Below are positions 33,130-43,124 of a stretch of DNA of 64,000 nucleotides, one piece after another. Position numbers and translations under genes: made by a program. The notes beneath the pieces are model-generated. The model worked only from the letters and a program-made list of their open reading frames with translations. It was not told the origin of the DNA and ran no database searches. Source of the DNA: Phascolarctos cinereus. Lineage: Eukaryota; Chordata; Mammalia; Diprotodontia; Phascolarctidae. Numbering within the stretch: the stretch's first letter is position 1; every line of letters begins with the position of its first letter. The stretch is taken from NCBI RefSeq assembly GCF_002099425.1, contig NW_018344125.1, forward strand, positions 6,443,001 to 6,507,000, read 5' to 3'.

Positions 33130-35199
33130 GAAAGATTAGAGAAAGGAGACACTTGAGGCTGATTGCTCTGGGATAGGCCTGACTCAGGCCAGAGCCCTTA
33201 TAGGTTCTGTACTAGAATGAAATGCGAAACGTATAGGTCATTCAACCTTTAACAAAAGATTTACTTAGATATAAGAGGGGAAGGATATTCAACAAGGATG
33301 TGCATTGGACATACTACAAATTGATCCAGGGTTGCCCATGGAGGACAGTGCTACCTGTTGCCTAGAGTGGGAGTCAGGTCCTGGCAGTGGCAGCCTAATA
33401 GTGTTCAGGCCTATAGTAACACTCTGTTCCAACATAGGGTAGAGGAGTTCAGGACCCAATAGTAGCAGTTGTCCTGTCCTGGCAAAGGAGGTGTCAGCAG
33501 AACCTGGAAGAGAGGGCAGCAATGGGCCGATAGTAACCCCGCCATTCTGCAGCAGGGGCTTTCCGGGGAGCAACAGGCACAGTCAGGGGCCCCAGCAACA
33601 GCAGACAGTGGAGCAGCTCCCAGCAGCAATAGGAGCCCGGTGACAAAAGAGCAGACACTGGTGTTTGCAGTGGGAAAAAAACAGCCCACTGTAACCCATC
33701 AGTTACTGCAATGTACTGAAGGGTCTCTCCACTTTGCAGTCTGTACAATAACTTTCAACCTTTGCACAACTCCTCCAAGGGGTGACATTGTTGGGAGGGA
33801 GTATATACTTTGGTAACAAGGGGGAGATGAAAGGTGGTCTAATCAGCCCATACAAAATGGGGGTGTGCATCCATTAGAGGCCTCTTATGGAGCAAAAATT
33901 TTGTATTTCACCTCCCCCCTCCAACTACGCAGTTCTCAGGGAGGGAGAGATCCCGGCTGATGGGCCCAGAATCACCAAGTGGGTAGGGGGACAGGGCAGT
34001 TTTCTTTGATGAGGCTCAGTGGCTATGCAGGAAGTGATCTTTGTTATAGATGTTCCTGGTATCCTCCCCAATGCAGGTTAGGCTAGTTTTTCTAAAGATT
34101 TAGGCTTGATGGAGTTAGGAAAATCATGCTAACCCTTATGTCAAGTCTGAAAAGTAATGACCAAAAAAAAAAAATCACAGAGGTTATGCAACTGTTGTTA
34201 ACTCTAAAAATACCAAAGAGCTCACACAGGTTATCACAGTTAACTCTGAAAAATAAAATAAAACCAAAGAGCTAACAGTGGTCATAAGCAAAAATCTTTA
34301 TTTTGTTGGAGGAGGGAAACTAGATACGTGCCAGGGCCTCCTCTGATACCAAGAAGACCTGCTTTAGCGTGGGCAAACCTCAATACATATAGCAATGGCT
34401 ACGCAGTGAGCTGTAGCCCTGACAATGAGGGGTAACAAGCAACAATGAGACAGGTTTGATTCCTATCAGGGCTTCATGATCCAGAACATAGGTTCTGCAG
34501 GTACTTGTCCGAGCTCAGGGACCATCTGGGGCTGGTGTGAAACAGTTGTGGGATTTTGCTGTGGCTGAGATCATCCAGAGGGTGAGCACGAAAGATTGCT
34601 CAGGGCACAACTTGCTTGCTGGGCCTTAGCTCTGAGAAACAAGGAGTCTCCTAATAGTCGAAACAGAGGGGTGGTCTTGGCATGGGGAGCCCGACATTTA
34701 GAACTATCCAAAAGTAGAATTGATGAGGTAGAAAAGAGTGCTTGAGGCAGATGGAGCAAGTGGGATACGAGATAGGAGGTAAGATTCAGGATGTGACCAG
34801 CCAGAAAAGTGATCAAAGAAGATTATGCATTGAAGCCCCCACCGTGAACTTATCTGTATGCTTTCACAAAGCACCCTCACTTCCAGAACAACTCTTCCCT
34901 TCTTCTTTCCTGTTCTCTTTGCTTATTGCCTCCGGACTACCTGATATCCCAGGCATTTTGGAGCCGTACTTGCTTGTCCCCTTCTCTTGTCCCCTTCCCC
35001 CTATTCCATAAAATTATATTTAAACCATACCTTTGACCTGGCTAACTGCCTTTGCCTCCTATGGGGAAGCAGGGGCCTCAACCAGCCTAGCTTGGGTACA
35101 GACTAAAACATGCCTGGCCAGAGAATATATGAGAATATTCCATTTTAGGAGTAGGCTATGAGCTCTGCCTGGTATTTTCAACTATGGGGATGGGCGAAA
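33130..35199. other. Unidentified; perhaps old LTR-type sequence
   Basis: No coding exon was recognised. It includes an internal direct repeat near 34.17-34.27 kb (each half ends in 'ccaaagagct') and an antisense 'atctttattttgttggagga' stretch near 34.29 kb of the kind seen at LTR polyadenylation regions. The family could not be named. Small frames at 33.3-33.8 kb overlap each other on both strands and are not convincing. Confidence 0.35.
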
Positions 35200-35486
35200 C
35201 TTAACTATCCTCACTTGCCATTTGATCTCCTGCTGGACCAATGGCACATTGACATTTCAGACGTGGCTTATCAGGGTTGAAGGTCAGACCTAGCAACTTC
35301 TCAAGGCACTTAAGAACTATTTATTGGATTTTGTAAGTAGAGATTGTTTCATTCATTGTATTTATATCCAGGTTCCTAGAAGACGGTTTGGAACATAGTG
35401 GGTGCTTAACAAATACTTCCTGATTAGTTGGAATCAGAATGCATTGCTCTAGTTAGCACAATTTATACCAAAGATGAGCAGTCTTG

Positions 35487-35503
35487 TGGCCACCAGATGG
35501 TAG
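35487..35503 (+). promoter_or_regulatory. CTCF-like motif in copy C
   Basis: TGGCCACCAGATGGTAG fits the CTCF core consensus TGGCCACCAGGGGGCGC at the first 10 bases and at both Gs that follow, with the 3' part weaker. It lies in unique-looking repeat-C sequence. Binding is a prediction. Confidence 0.5.
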
Positions 35504-35540
35504 TGTTGCCTAACAAAACAAAAGGCAGCCCACGTTATCT

Positions 35541-35790
35541 TGTAGCAGCCAGGTGGCGCAGGGAATAGAGTGCTGGGCCTGGAGTCAGGAAGCCCTTGGC
35601 TTCCGATGCTTATTAGCTGTGTGACCCTGGGCAAGTCATTTAACCTCCAGCTCCCTCTGTTTCCTCACCTGCAAAATAGGGGTAATAATAGCATCTACCT
35701 CCCAGGGCTCTTACCAAATGTGATAATATTTGCAAAGTACTTAGCACAGTGCCTAGTACATAGTAGGTGCTTAATAAGTGCTTGTTTGTC
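35541..35790 (+). mobile_element. CORE-SINE/MIR-type SINE with L2 tail
   Basis: Head AGCAGCCAGGTGGCGCAG, core TTAGCTGTGTGACCCTGGGC, then 'tttcctcacctgcaaaatag' and an L2-type tail 'agcacagtgcctagtacata'. Confidence 0.8.
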
Positions 35791-35794
35791 TTCC

Positions 35795-35850
35795 TTCCCT
35801 CCTTACCTTCCTGCCTCCCTCCCTTCCTTCCTTTCTTCCTTCTTTCCAGA
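35795..35850. repeat. (TTCC)n-like simple repeat
   Basis: An imperfect run of TTCC and CTCC tetranucleotides following the SINE. Confidence 0.8.
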
Positions 35851-35971
35851 AGAGTATCTAAATCCACTTCTGGGCTAGAGTCCCATCAATGAACCACTCC
35901 CAAGAATGATCATGCTAACTAGAGACCTAAGGAGAGTAATAAAACTGGCAATAGCTCTCATCTCTCTAGGC

Positions 35972-36116
35972 TTTTTTTTTTTGAGGCAGTCAGTGTTAAG
36001 TGACTTGCCTAGGGTCACACAGCTAGTAAGTGTCTGAAGCCAGATTTTAACTCAGGAAGATAGGTCTTCTGACTCTAGACATGGTGTTCGATCCACTGTG
36101 CTACCAAGCCACCCTA
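35972..36116 (-). mobile_element. CORE-SINE, antisense
   Basis: A T run, then 'gttaagtgacttgcctaggg' and 'cacacagctagtaagtgtct', ending in 'tccactgtgctaccaagcca'. Confidence 0.85.
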
Positions 36117-36149
36117 ATTTTTTTAAAATTATCTACAAATGAGACGAGA

Positions 36150-36460
36150 GGAAAAAAAATCAGAGATAATCTCAGAGAGAAGACCTGAAAATTAAGGAGG
36201 ACCTTGAAAGGTTTTTTGCAGAAAAGTGAGATTTTGACTGAGACTTAAAGGAAGCTAAAAGATAGAAAACAAGGGAGAGAGTTCGAGGCATGTGGGATGG
36301 CCAATGAAAATGCCCATTGTCACAGATGGAACAGTGAGGAACAAGCACAGGGCCAATGTCATTGGATCAATAGCATATTAAGGGGAGTAAAGTATAAAAT
36401 ATGGAAGAGGTCAATTTATGAAGGGTTTTAAAAGTCAAGCAGGTGATTTTATAGTGCAAA
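36150..36460 (-). repeat. L2/CR1-type LINE, antisense
   Basis: 'agattttgactgagacttaa', 'ggatggccaatgaaaa', 'atgaagggttttaaaagtca'. Confidence 0.7.
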
Positions 36461-36984
36461 GGGCTTTTTATATTTGTATGTTTGCAAAGAGTTTTTCTCT
36501 CTACAGCCCTGTAAAAGAGGGAATGCAAGGATTATTTGGGAGGGGGTGGAGGTGAGTACCTTAAGGCTGGAGATCTAAGTCCTTGGGAAGGTAGAACCCA
36601 GAAGAGGGAGAGGGGTGGATTCTGCTAATCCCAAGGGTTTTCTTCTTGTGGGTGGGAGACCTCAACCCTTGAGTAATCCTTAGGAAGATGGAGACCCCTG
36701 AAGAGGGAAGAAGAATCATCTTGTTTCATTATGGACTCATCCAATCAAACCAGCATTTATTAAGTGCCTGCTATGTGTTAGGCACTCTGCTCAGTCACAT
36801 GCCTTTGTGCTTTGCAGTCCTTTGTACATTTTCCATCAAGTAAAAATAAAGTTTTTCCTATATTTAATGTTATTAGCCTGATTGCTCATATGGGAACTAA
36901 AGGTCCTCTGTCCTTACTTTGTGGAGACTTAGAAGCTAAATTCTGATGTCCCCTGGGGAAATCATAGTTGGAGAACAAAATCTA

Positions 36985-37170
36985 CCCTGGGAGGCAGGAT
37001 TGTATTGTGGAAAGAACACTGGCAGCTGTGGGTTCAAATGCTGCTTAGTACCTGTGTGACCTTGGGCAACAACTTAACCTTTCTGAGCCTCTATTTCCTC
37101 ATCTGTAGAATGAAAGGGCTGAATTGAGGTACCTCTGAAGTTCCTTTGAGCTCTTTATCCTCTGACCAGC
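36985..37170 (+). repeat. MIR relic in copy C
   Basis: 'ggttcaaatgctgctta', 'cctgtgtgaccttgggcaac', 'tttcctcatctgtagaatga'. Inverted partner of the MIRs at 13.9 and 25.4 kb. Confidence 0.8.
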
Positions 37171-37439
37171 CTAGCTAAGTGCAGCCAGAAGGTCACCCAC
37201 AGTGAGATTGTTTTATGATTTGATGTGGCCAAATAAATCAATCTGTGAGGTATGACTTGTTTTACGTAAAGACGGTGCTCTGGCATAAGGGAGCCCCCGG
37301 GAGGACATAGGATTCCCCTACTGACCCTTGCTTTCTACAACTGGGCTTATAGTGCCATACTTTTCCAGCTTAGGTGTGACTGTCAATACATTAAATCCTT
37401 GTCTGGGTCCCAAGTTTATGTCTAAGTTTATGTCTGGGC

Positions 37440-38789
37440 CAGCCAGAGAAGTTGGGGAAAACAAACCCTTAATGAGTTTGGGAGCTGAGAATTGCATATA
37501 AAACAGTGCAAAGCTTTATTGCAAGCAGTGGGGAAGAGGGGGAAGAGAGAGGAAAATGAGACCCAACATGCAACTTAGGCATAGACACTAACATAGAATA
37601 TAATTCACATAAGGGCAGTGCTGCATTGGGGAACATGGAGACATAGGTCCATTCATCAGGAAAGAGGTACTCCATCAGGAAGGTGTGCCCCTGCTGAAGG
37701 GGAAGGTGTGCTCCAAGGTGCTCTTCTGAGAGTGGGCTTCTCATACTCTGATTTTGGGTGGCCAGCCAGGGCTGGTTGAATTGTATATCAGGGGTCAGAG
37801 CAAAATGTTATTTTGGGGGTTTGTTATCAGGGAGAAAAAATAAGCTGGTGGTAGGTAGACAAAATATTATTTGGGGGGTTTGCATATCAGGAAGAAAAAC
37901 GAACTAGTGGTAGACACAATGTTATTTAGGGGACACAATTGTACTAATCTCCAAAAATGTTTTTGTCAATATTTTTCCATATTTTCCGTGTTCTATAAGC
38001 TTACCCTTAAATGGAGACTGTCATGATGGCCTCAAAACCGTCAGGCCTAATCTTATAACCTTGGTTTCCATGCATAGATTCTATAAGCTACAGCCTTCCT
38101 TAAGAGGAAAATGTCTTGGTGGTCTTGAAACCACCAGGCTCAATCTTATAACAACCCACCTCATAGTCTTTGAGACCACCATGACCTGTGTATTGAAAAG
38201 ACCTGTGGGGGGCAGTCCCCTTCAGTAAGTAGGCCTTACAGAGGCAGCAGCACATGGGGAGAGAAGGGGAAGGCCTAATTTATCCTAACCTAGTGATCCA
38301 TCCAATGGCCTGGAAGATCCTGTGGCCCGAGGAGCACCATACTATCTTAATTCTTACCACACAGAAGATAAAGAGAAACAGAATCTCAAAAGTGCTCTGA
38401 ACACAAGTTCCCTAATTGCCTGGGAGGACCCAGGAGAACAGGTTCTTCAATGTGCCTAGGGAGATGGAATAAATTTGGGTTCCAAGGTCACTGACCTCAC
38501 CAGCCTGAGTCCTCATCCCATCAGTGAGTTCACAGACTTTATAGGGGGGATCTATTCACATGCAACAGGAAGAGTTCGTGAAGGCACAAGTTCCCCCCTG
38601 GTCTGCAGGCAGATAGTCTAGGCCCAAGTGGTGGTTCATAACCATGGCCTGAAGGGTTTTCTGATCTTCAGCTGGGGTGTCAAGTCCTTTGGCAGGGTCC
38701 CTGATTTGTTCCTTCAGCTATCTGGTGAGCACCTGCTGTGCATCTCTCAAGCATCTGTGCACGTCCTCGTCAGCCATTCCTCAGGTGAT
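37440..38789 (-). repeat. Unclassified, LTR-like antisense sequence
   Basis: Two tandem repeats are visible: a unit of about 60 bp near 37799-37935 (each starting AAAATRTTATTT) and a unit of about 80 bp near 37995-38150 (each starting TTCTATAAGCT and ending in AATCTTATAAC). Enhancer-like repeats plus an antisense 'aaagctttattgcaag' near 37.51 kb would fit an LTR. The family is not named and no end repeats were proven. Confidence 0.35.
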
Positions 38790-39900
38790 ACCCTCAGGAG
38801 GGCCCCAACTCCAATCAGGATGCTCCCCTTTTATTCTCATCCATGTTCCAGATCACTTGTGGAGATTCTCTAGGTAATGTTGCTAAAACTTTCTTTAAGA
38901 CCTAGTATAATTTAATAAAGCCTAACAAAATCTAATCATTTTGGCCTGCCAATAATTAGTTTATGTGGTAAAAACCAGTTCAGACCTTATGGAGCTAAAC
39001 TTATAAGCAACAGAGCTGGAGGAAGAATATCAAAGTATGCTACCCAATCAGGTACCTTATACTTGTATCCCATTATAGCAGCCCAGAGGTGCTGGAGCAT
39101 TGCAACAAGATTCATTATTTTAAAAATTATTGTTTTACCATGTCTAGGCAAAACCATGCTATAGTTAGGAACATTTGCTATGAAAGGAAGAAGGAGGGAC
39201 ATAGTTGTAAACAAAACTGGCCCTCCAGGTTCTACTCCTAAGGGCACAGAATGACTTAACATAGGTATAACAGGATAAAGTATCCTTAGTTCTGTTTGAT
39301 TTCAGGTAAGAGTCATAATTAACTTTTTGGGACAGCCAATCAGGCAGCAAAATTCCATATTATTCACAGAATATCATAGCCAGACTTAGGATTAACCAGG
39401 TAGGAAACATTCCTGTTCAGAAATTGTTATTGTTGTTTGTCCTTTGTTCTTGAAGAAGACCAATGACATCAGGAGGGTGAAGTCTTGACTTGCAAGTGAA
39501 CTGGATTTAAGTGAGGCAGGGTTGTGCAAAGTGATCAGCCTTACTTTCTCCTTCAGGGTCATCTGAGTCCAGTGGCAAAACATAGATCAGGATGACTGGA
39601 GATGACCCCAGAAGCAGTGGGAGATCTTGGCCTTTTTAAGTTAGGTTAAGGTCTTTCCCAGGTCTCAGTTTGTCTGAGGCAACACCCATTCATTGACTAA
39701 GGCCAGGTAAGAAATGAGGTAAAGATGGCCTAGTTTGCCTATTCAAAGGAAATAACACAATAGGGAACTGAATCAATAGGATTCTGTCATTATCTTGTAA
39801 GGCCATCCTCTCAACCTTTCCAGGTGCAGACATCCACCTGTAGCAATTCTGAGATCATAATCCTTTTGAGCAGCTCTTGGCATTTCCCTCAAATGGTGGT
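38790..39900. repeat. Unclassified long repeat, copy 1
   Basis: Diverged match to 59.70-60.05 and 63.18-63.58 kb: 'gagattctc-agataat', 'taggaaagaa-cttccttagc' type phrases, 'ctctgtttgatt-caggcatgagtcat', 'ggattaa-caggt', 'gaaata-cacaat-gggaa', 'aggtgcagacatccacct'. Possibly part of the same retroelement as 37.44-38.79 kb. A SINE-like repeat lies inside it. Confidence 0.5.
39425..39740 (+). repeat. Marsupial interspersed SINE-like repeat
   Basis: 'gttgtttgtcctttgttctt', 'aagaccaatgacatcaggag', 'gacttgcaagtgaactggat', 'ggtcatctgagtccagtggc', 'gaggcaacacccattcattg'. This phrase order is common in marsupial genomes; exact family name uncertain. Confidence 0.55.
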
Positions 39901-40984
39901 TTACTGACTTAATAATTCAGACAGTGCAAATAGACTCCAAATTTCTTTACCTTTCTACCCATTCTCTTTTCGTCCCTACTTGCTTAAACTTTCTCTTTTC
40001 CTTTCTTTTTTTATATGTTTCCAGTGGACTTTGATTAAAGCCCTTCAAAACTTTACCTTTGTTTTCTTTCCATATTCTGATCTGACTCTTCACTTACTTT
40101 CTCCTATTTTCTCAGTGTTTATTTCCCAATATATCCCAAACTATATATAGAACTAATCTTCTTCACTCCACTGAATTTCTCCTTTGCAAATTAGTACAAG
40201 TTTTTATTATACAATACCAATTAATTGCAGTACTTTTATTTTTGGGGTTCTTAGTTTACAAATGCATGGTCTATTCTAATTTCTTTTAGGTGACTTTGTT
40301 TCTAGTTTAAATAAACAATTAAGTTCTATCATGCACAGAAGAAAATACAATGGTAATATAAAACATTCTCCCAAATTAGATTTTATTTATTTTCAAGTTG
40401 CTCTCTGATTTAAACAAGTCTTTCTATCCATGGTCAAGAGAAGAGTTAATAATAAGTGGTTCTTAAGCACCAGGTAAATTTAAACTTGTACACTGCAAAC
40501 CATTTAAAAAAAACTTTTGGACTTCACTGATATTACTTTCAAACTAGCTTCAGTTTCTTTTTTTATCAGTGAAATTACCTTTCTCTCTTGCACTAAAAAA
40601 AAAAAAATGTCATTCTCCAGGGAAAGAGTGATAAGAATGTCTAAGTGCTATTTCCATGTAACTTTTACAAAGTTTTTATTCTTATTTTTTCCTTAAAAAA
40701 TTCTACAGAGCAGAACCCCAAAACTTGCTAAGGTATTTCAGTATTTATAAAAACATTCAAGCCACAATTAGGAAATTCACAATAGAGAAATTGCATTTCA
40801 GTCACAAATTTAGTCTCTAGCTTATGATACCATAAATTTCTGCAGATTGGGAAAAAGATTATGTATCTTATGTGTCCCTTGTCTGCCTCCCCCATTTAGC
40901 CAGAGTCAGAAATGCAGAGAGAGATACTGTAGCTCTTTGAAGACTTTGAAAGTTCAGCAGAAAATTTTTCACTCTTTATTATTT
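39901..40984. other. AT-rich non-coding, nothing identified
   Basis: Pyrimidine- and A/T-rich sequence without frames, exons or recognised repeat motifs. It may continue the unclassified repeat. Confidence 0.4.
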
Positions 40985-41378
40985 AATATTTTTGTACATG
41001 TAGGTCCTTTCCCTTTCTTTTGATCTCTTTGCGATGCAGACCTAGTAGTGATATTTTGGGGTCAGAGGGTATCCACAGTTTTATTGCCTTGTGGATATAG
41101 TTACAAATTGTTCTTCAGAATGGTTGAACAGGTTTACAACTCCACAAATAGTACAGTAGTATTCCTGCTTTTCTGCCTCTCCTCTAGCATTTGTCCTTTT
41201 CTGTCATTCTGAGCAATCTGATAGATGTGAGGTGGTACTTCAAAGTTATTTTAATTTTCATTTCTCTTATCAATAATGATTTAGGGCATTTTTTTTCCAT
41301 ATGTCTATTGATAGCTTTGATTTCTTCTGATAACTACCTGTTCATATCCTTTGACCATTTATCAGTTGGAGAATGGCA
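40985..41378 (-). mobile_element. L1 ORF2 3' fragment, antisense
   Basis: Reverse complement of the L1 stretch seen at 3.4-3.8 kb: 'ttgtacatgtaggtcctttc', 'ggacagaggg'-like loss, 'aatggttgaacaggtttaca', 'gatgtgaggtggtacttcaa', 'cctttgaccatttatcagtt'. It stops at a microsatellite. Confidence 0.88.
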
Positions 41379-41409
41379 CACACACACACACACACATACA
41401 CACACACAG

Positions 41410-41468
<59 letters not shown>
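41379..41468. repeat. Compound (CA)n(GA)n microsatellite
   Basis: About 15 CA units (one interrupted) then about 28 GA units. Open frames across it are repeat translations. Confidence 0.95.
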
Positions 41469-41472
<4 letters not shown>

Positions 41473-41719
41473 ACTGCACATAGCTGGAAGAGAGAGAAGT
41501 GGTACCTAGTAATGGGCCAAAGCTTGGTTTGTTGCTTGGTAAGAACAAAAAGGGGTCAAAGTTCTCTAGACCTTAAAAGAACAAAGACCCCTGAAGACAA
41601 AAGAAGTCTGTCAAATTCAGCAAGTCAGTGGTAGTAGAAATATACCATTGACAGGCATTTAGAGAGATGCTGGTGGCCTCCTCTCAAGTGGTTTGGGGAG
41701 GGAGGTGGGGAGGGAATAT

Positions 41720-41960
41720 GTTCATGGAATCATAGGAAGTCAAATCTGAAAGGGACATTAGAATATAAAATATTAAAATAGGAAGGAGACCTTGGAGGTC
41801 ACCTGTTCCAAATTACCCTCCCATCTTACCTATGAGAAAACTGAGGCTTAGGGAGATTCCTACTTGCCCAGTGTCAGAGAGAGCTAGGATTTGAACCCAA
41901 AACCTCTAGATTCTCAAGCTAGTGCTCCTTCCACTACTCAACTACCTTTCTCCTAATTTA
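41720..41960 (-). repeat. MIR-like relic
   Basis: 'ggagaccttggaggtcacct', 'tatgagaaaactgaggctta', 'gatttgaacccaaaacctct', 'ccttccactactc'. Confidence 0.65.
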
Positions 41961-42450
41961 CCTAGCACCCTTTCATTGCCTGAGCAGCAGGCTCCTGCAC
42001 CCATCTGTACCAATTAGCCCTGGAAGGGAATAGCCCTCTGAACCTCTGCTTGTCATCTCTCAACTCCATGCCTTTGCTTACATGGTTTTCCAGGCCTGGA
42101 ATAGATTTCCTTCTCTCCCCTCTCCATTGACTGAGGCCCCTTTTTCTCTTTCATATACCAGCTCAGTTGGGGCTTTCTTCAGGAAGCCTTCTTTGAATCT
42201 AGCCCTGAAAATATCTTCCACAACTCAAATTTCTCATGAGAGATCTGAAGATCTCTCCTTTGCTGCTCTGGCAGTCTAAGATCAGCTGACTTTTCTGTAG
42301 GTCTTTGAAATTTACAAGGCACTTTACCTGTACTTTGGTTCATCTTACCTTCCATTATATTAATTTCTGTGCACATATCCTTGTGTCCCCACTCCCCTTC
42401 ACCCACCCACCCCAGATTAAGGTTAATTGAAATCAGTGACTCTTTTTCCA
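41961..42450 (+). repeat. L2/CR1-type LINE 3' part
   Basis: 'gcctggaatagatttccttc', 'tcaggaagccttctttgaat', then '3' tail-like sequence. Decayed. Confidence 0.6.
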
Positions 42451-42464
42451 CATATAAGTGTTTT

Positions 42465-42880
42465 CTTTTTAAATTATGAACTTAGCAGTCATCAACAGGC
42501 TCAAACATTCAAACACACTAAGAAGAAAAACAAAACAGGATCCCATGTGAAACTCTGACCTTCTGTTACTTGGGGTTTTTTGTGTATATTAAGTAAAGAA
42601 GGTAGAGAAGGTAGTTGCCAATTGTCTACTTTGTTTTTGTGCCTTCTTCTGAACTTCTTTTTGTCTTTTCTTATTTTTTTTTAATGTTATACTGATGTAC
42701 TCATCTTTCTTTTTTTGCATCTTCATCCCTTCCCACTAAGGAGGAGACCATCACCCTCTCCCCCACCTTACACACATGTCCCTAGACTGTGTTATTTTTC
42801 ATCTTTGTATTCCTAGCAGGAAGCACAGAGATCCTTGTCAGCACAGAGTATGGACACAATAAATACTTACTGACTTGAAT
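42465..42880. repeat. LINE 3' relics (L1-like, then L2 tail)
   Basis: 42465-42780 resembles an antisense L1 3' UTR ('ttatgaacttagcagtcatc', 'caaaacaggatccca'). 42800-42880 has an L2-type tail ('tgtattcctagcaggaag', 'aataaatacttactgact'). Confidence 0.45.
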
Positions 42881-43124
42881 TGAAAAGCTTAGGTTGGGAG
42901 TGGAAATCATAGCTAGAAGAGGTCTCAGAGGTAATTTAGTACCAATCCCCCCTCCCAAGAAGGAGACCTGATTTGCCCAAAGTTACCTAGGTATCAGAGC
43001 CCGCATTATAAACCCTCCCTTCTTCGTAACTTTCCTGTTCTTGTTGAGGTCATCACCATCTTTCTAGTCATAGTCACCCAGGATCACAACCTATGTGTCA
43101 TCCTTGATACTTTGTTTTCTCTTT

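Larger units (their letters stand above)
35200..37260 (-). repeat. Low-copy repeat, copy C (inverted)
   Basis: Its reverse complement follows copies A and B in order. 37.26-36.48 kb matches 25.24-26.03 kb, including 'tagctaggctggtcagagga', 'gcaatcaggctaataaca', 'cccaaggacttagatctcca' and 'ctcccaaataatccttg'. 35.96-35.85 kb matches 26.04-26.15 kb ('gagagatgagagctattgcc'). 35.54-35.24 kb matches 15.42-15.67 kb. Two SINEs and an L2 piece interrupt it. Confidence 0.75.

Noticed and set aside
33289-33816. Overlapping frames of 84-115 residues on both strands
   Set aside because: Mutually overlapping, no recognised domain, no promoter or splice evidence.
41191-41634. A 147-residue plus-strand protein
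   Set aside because: It starts in an antisense L1 and runs through the (CA)n(GA)n microsatellite.
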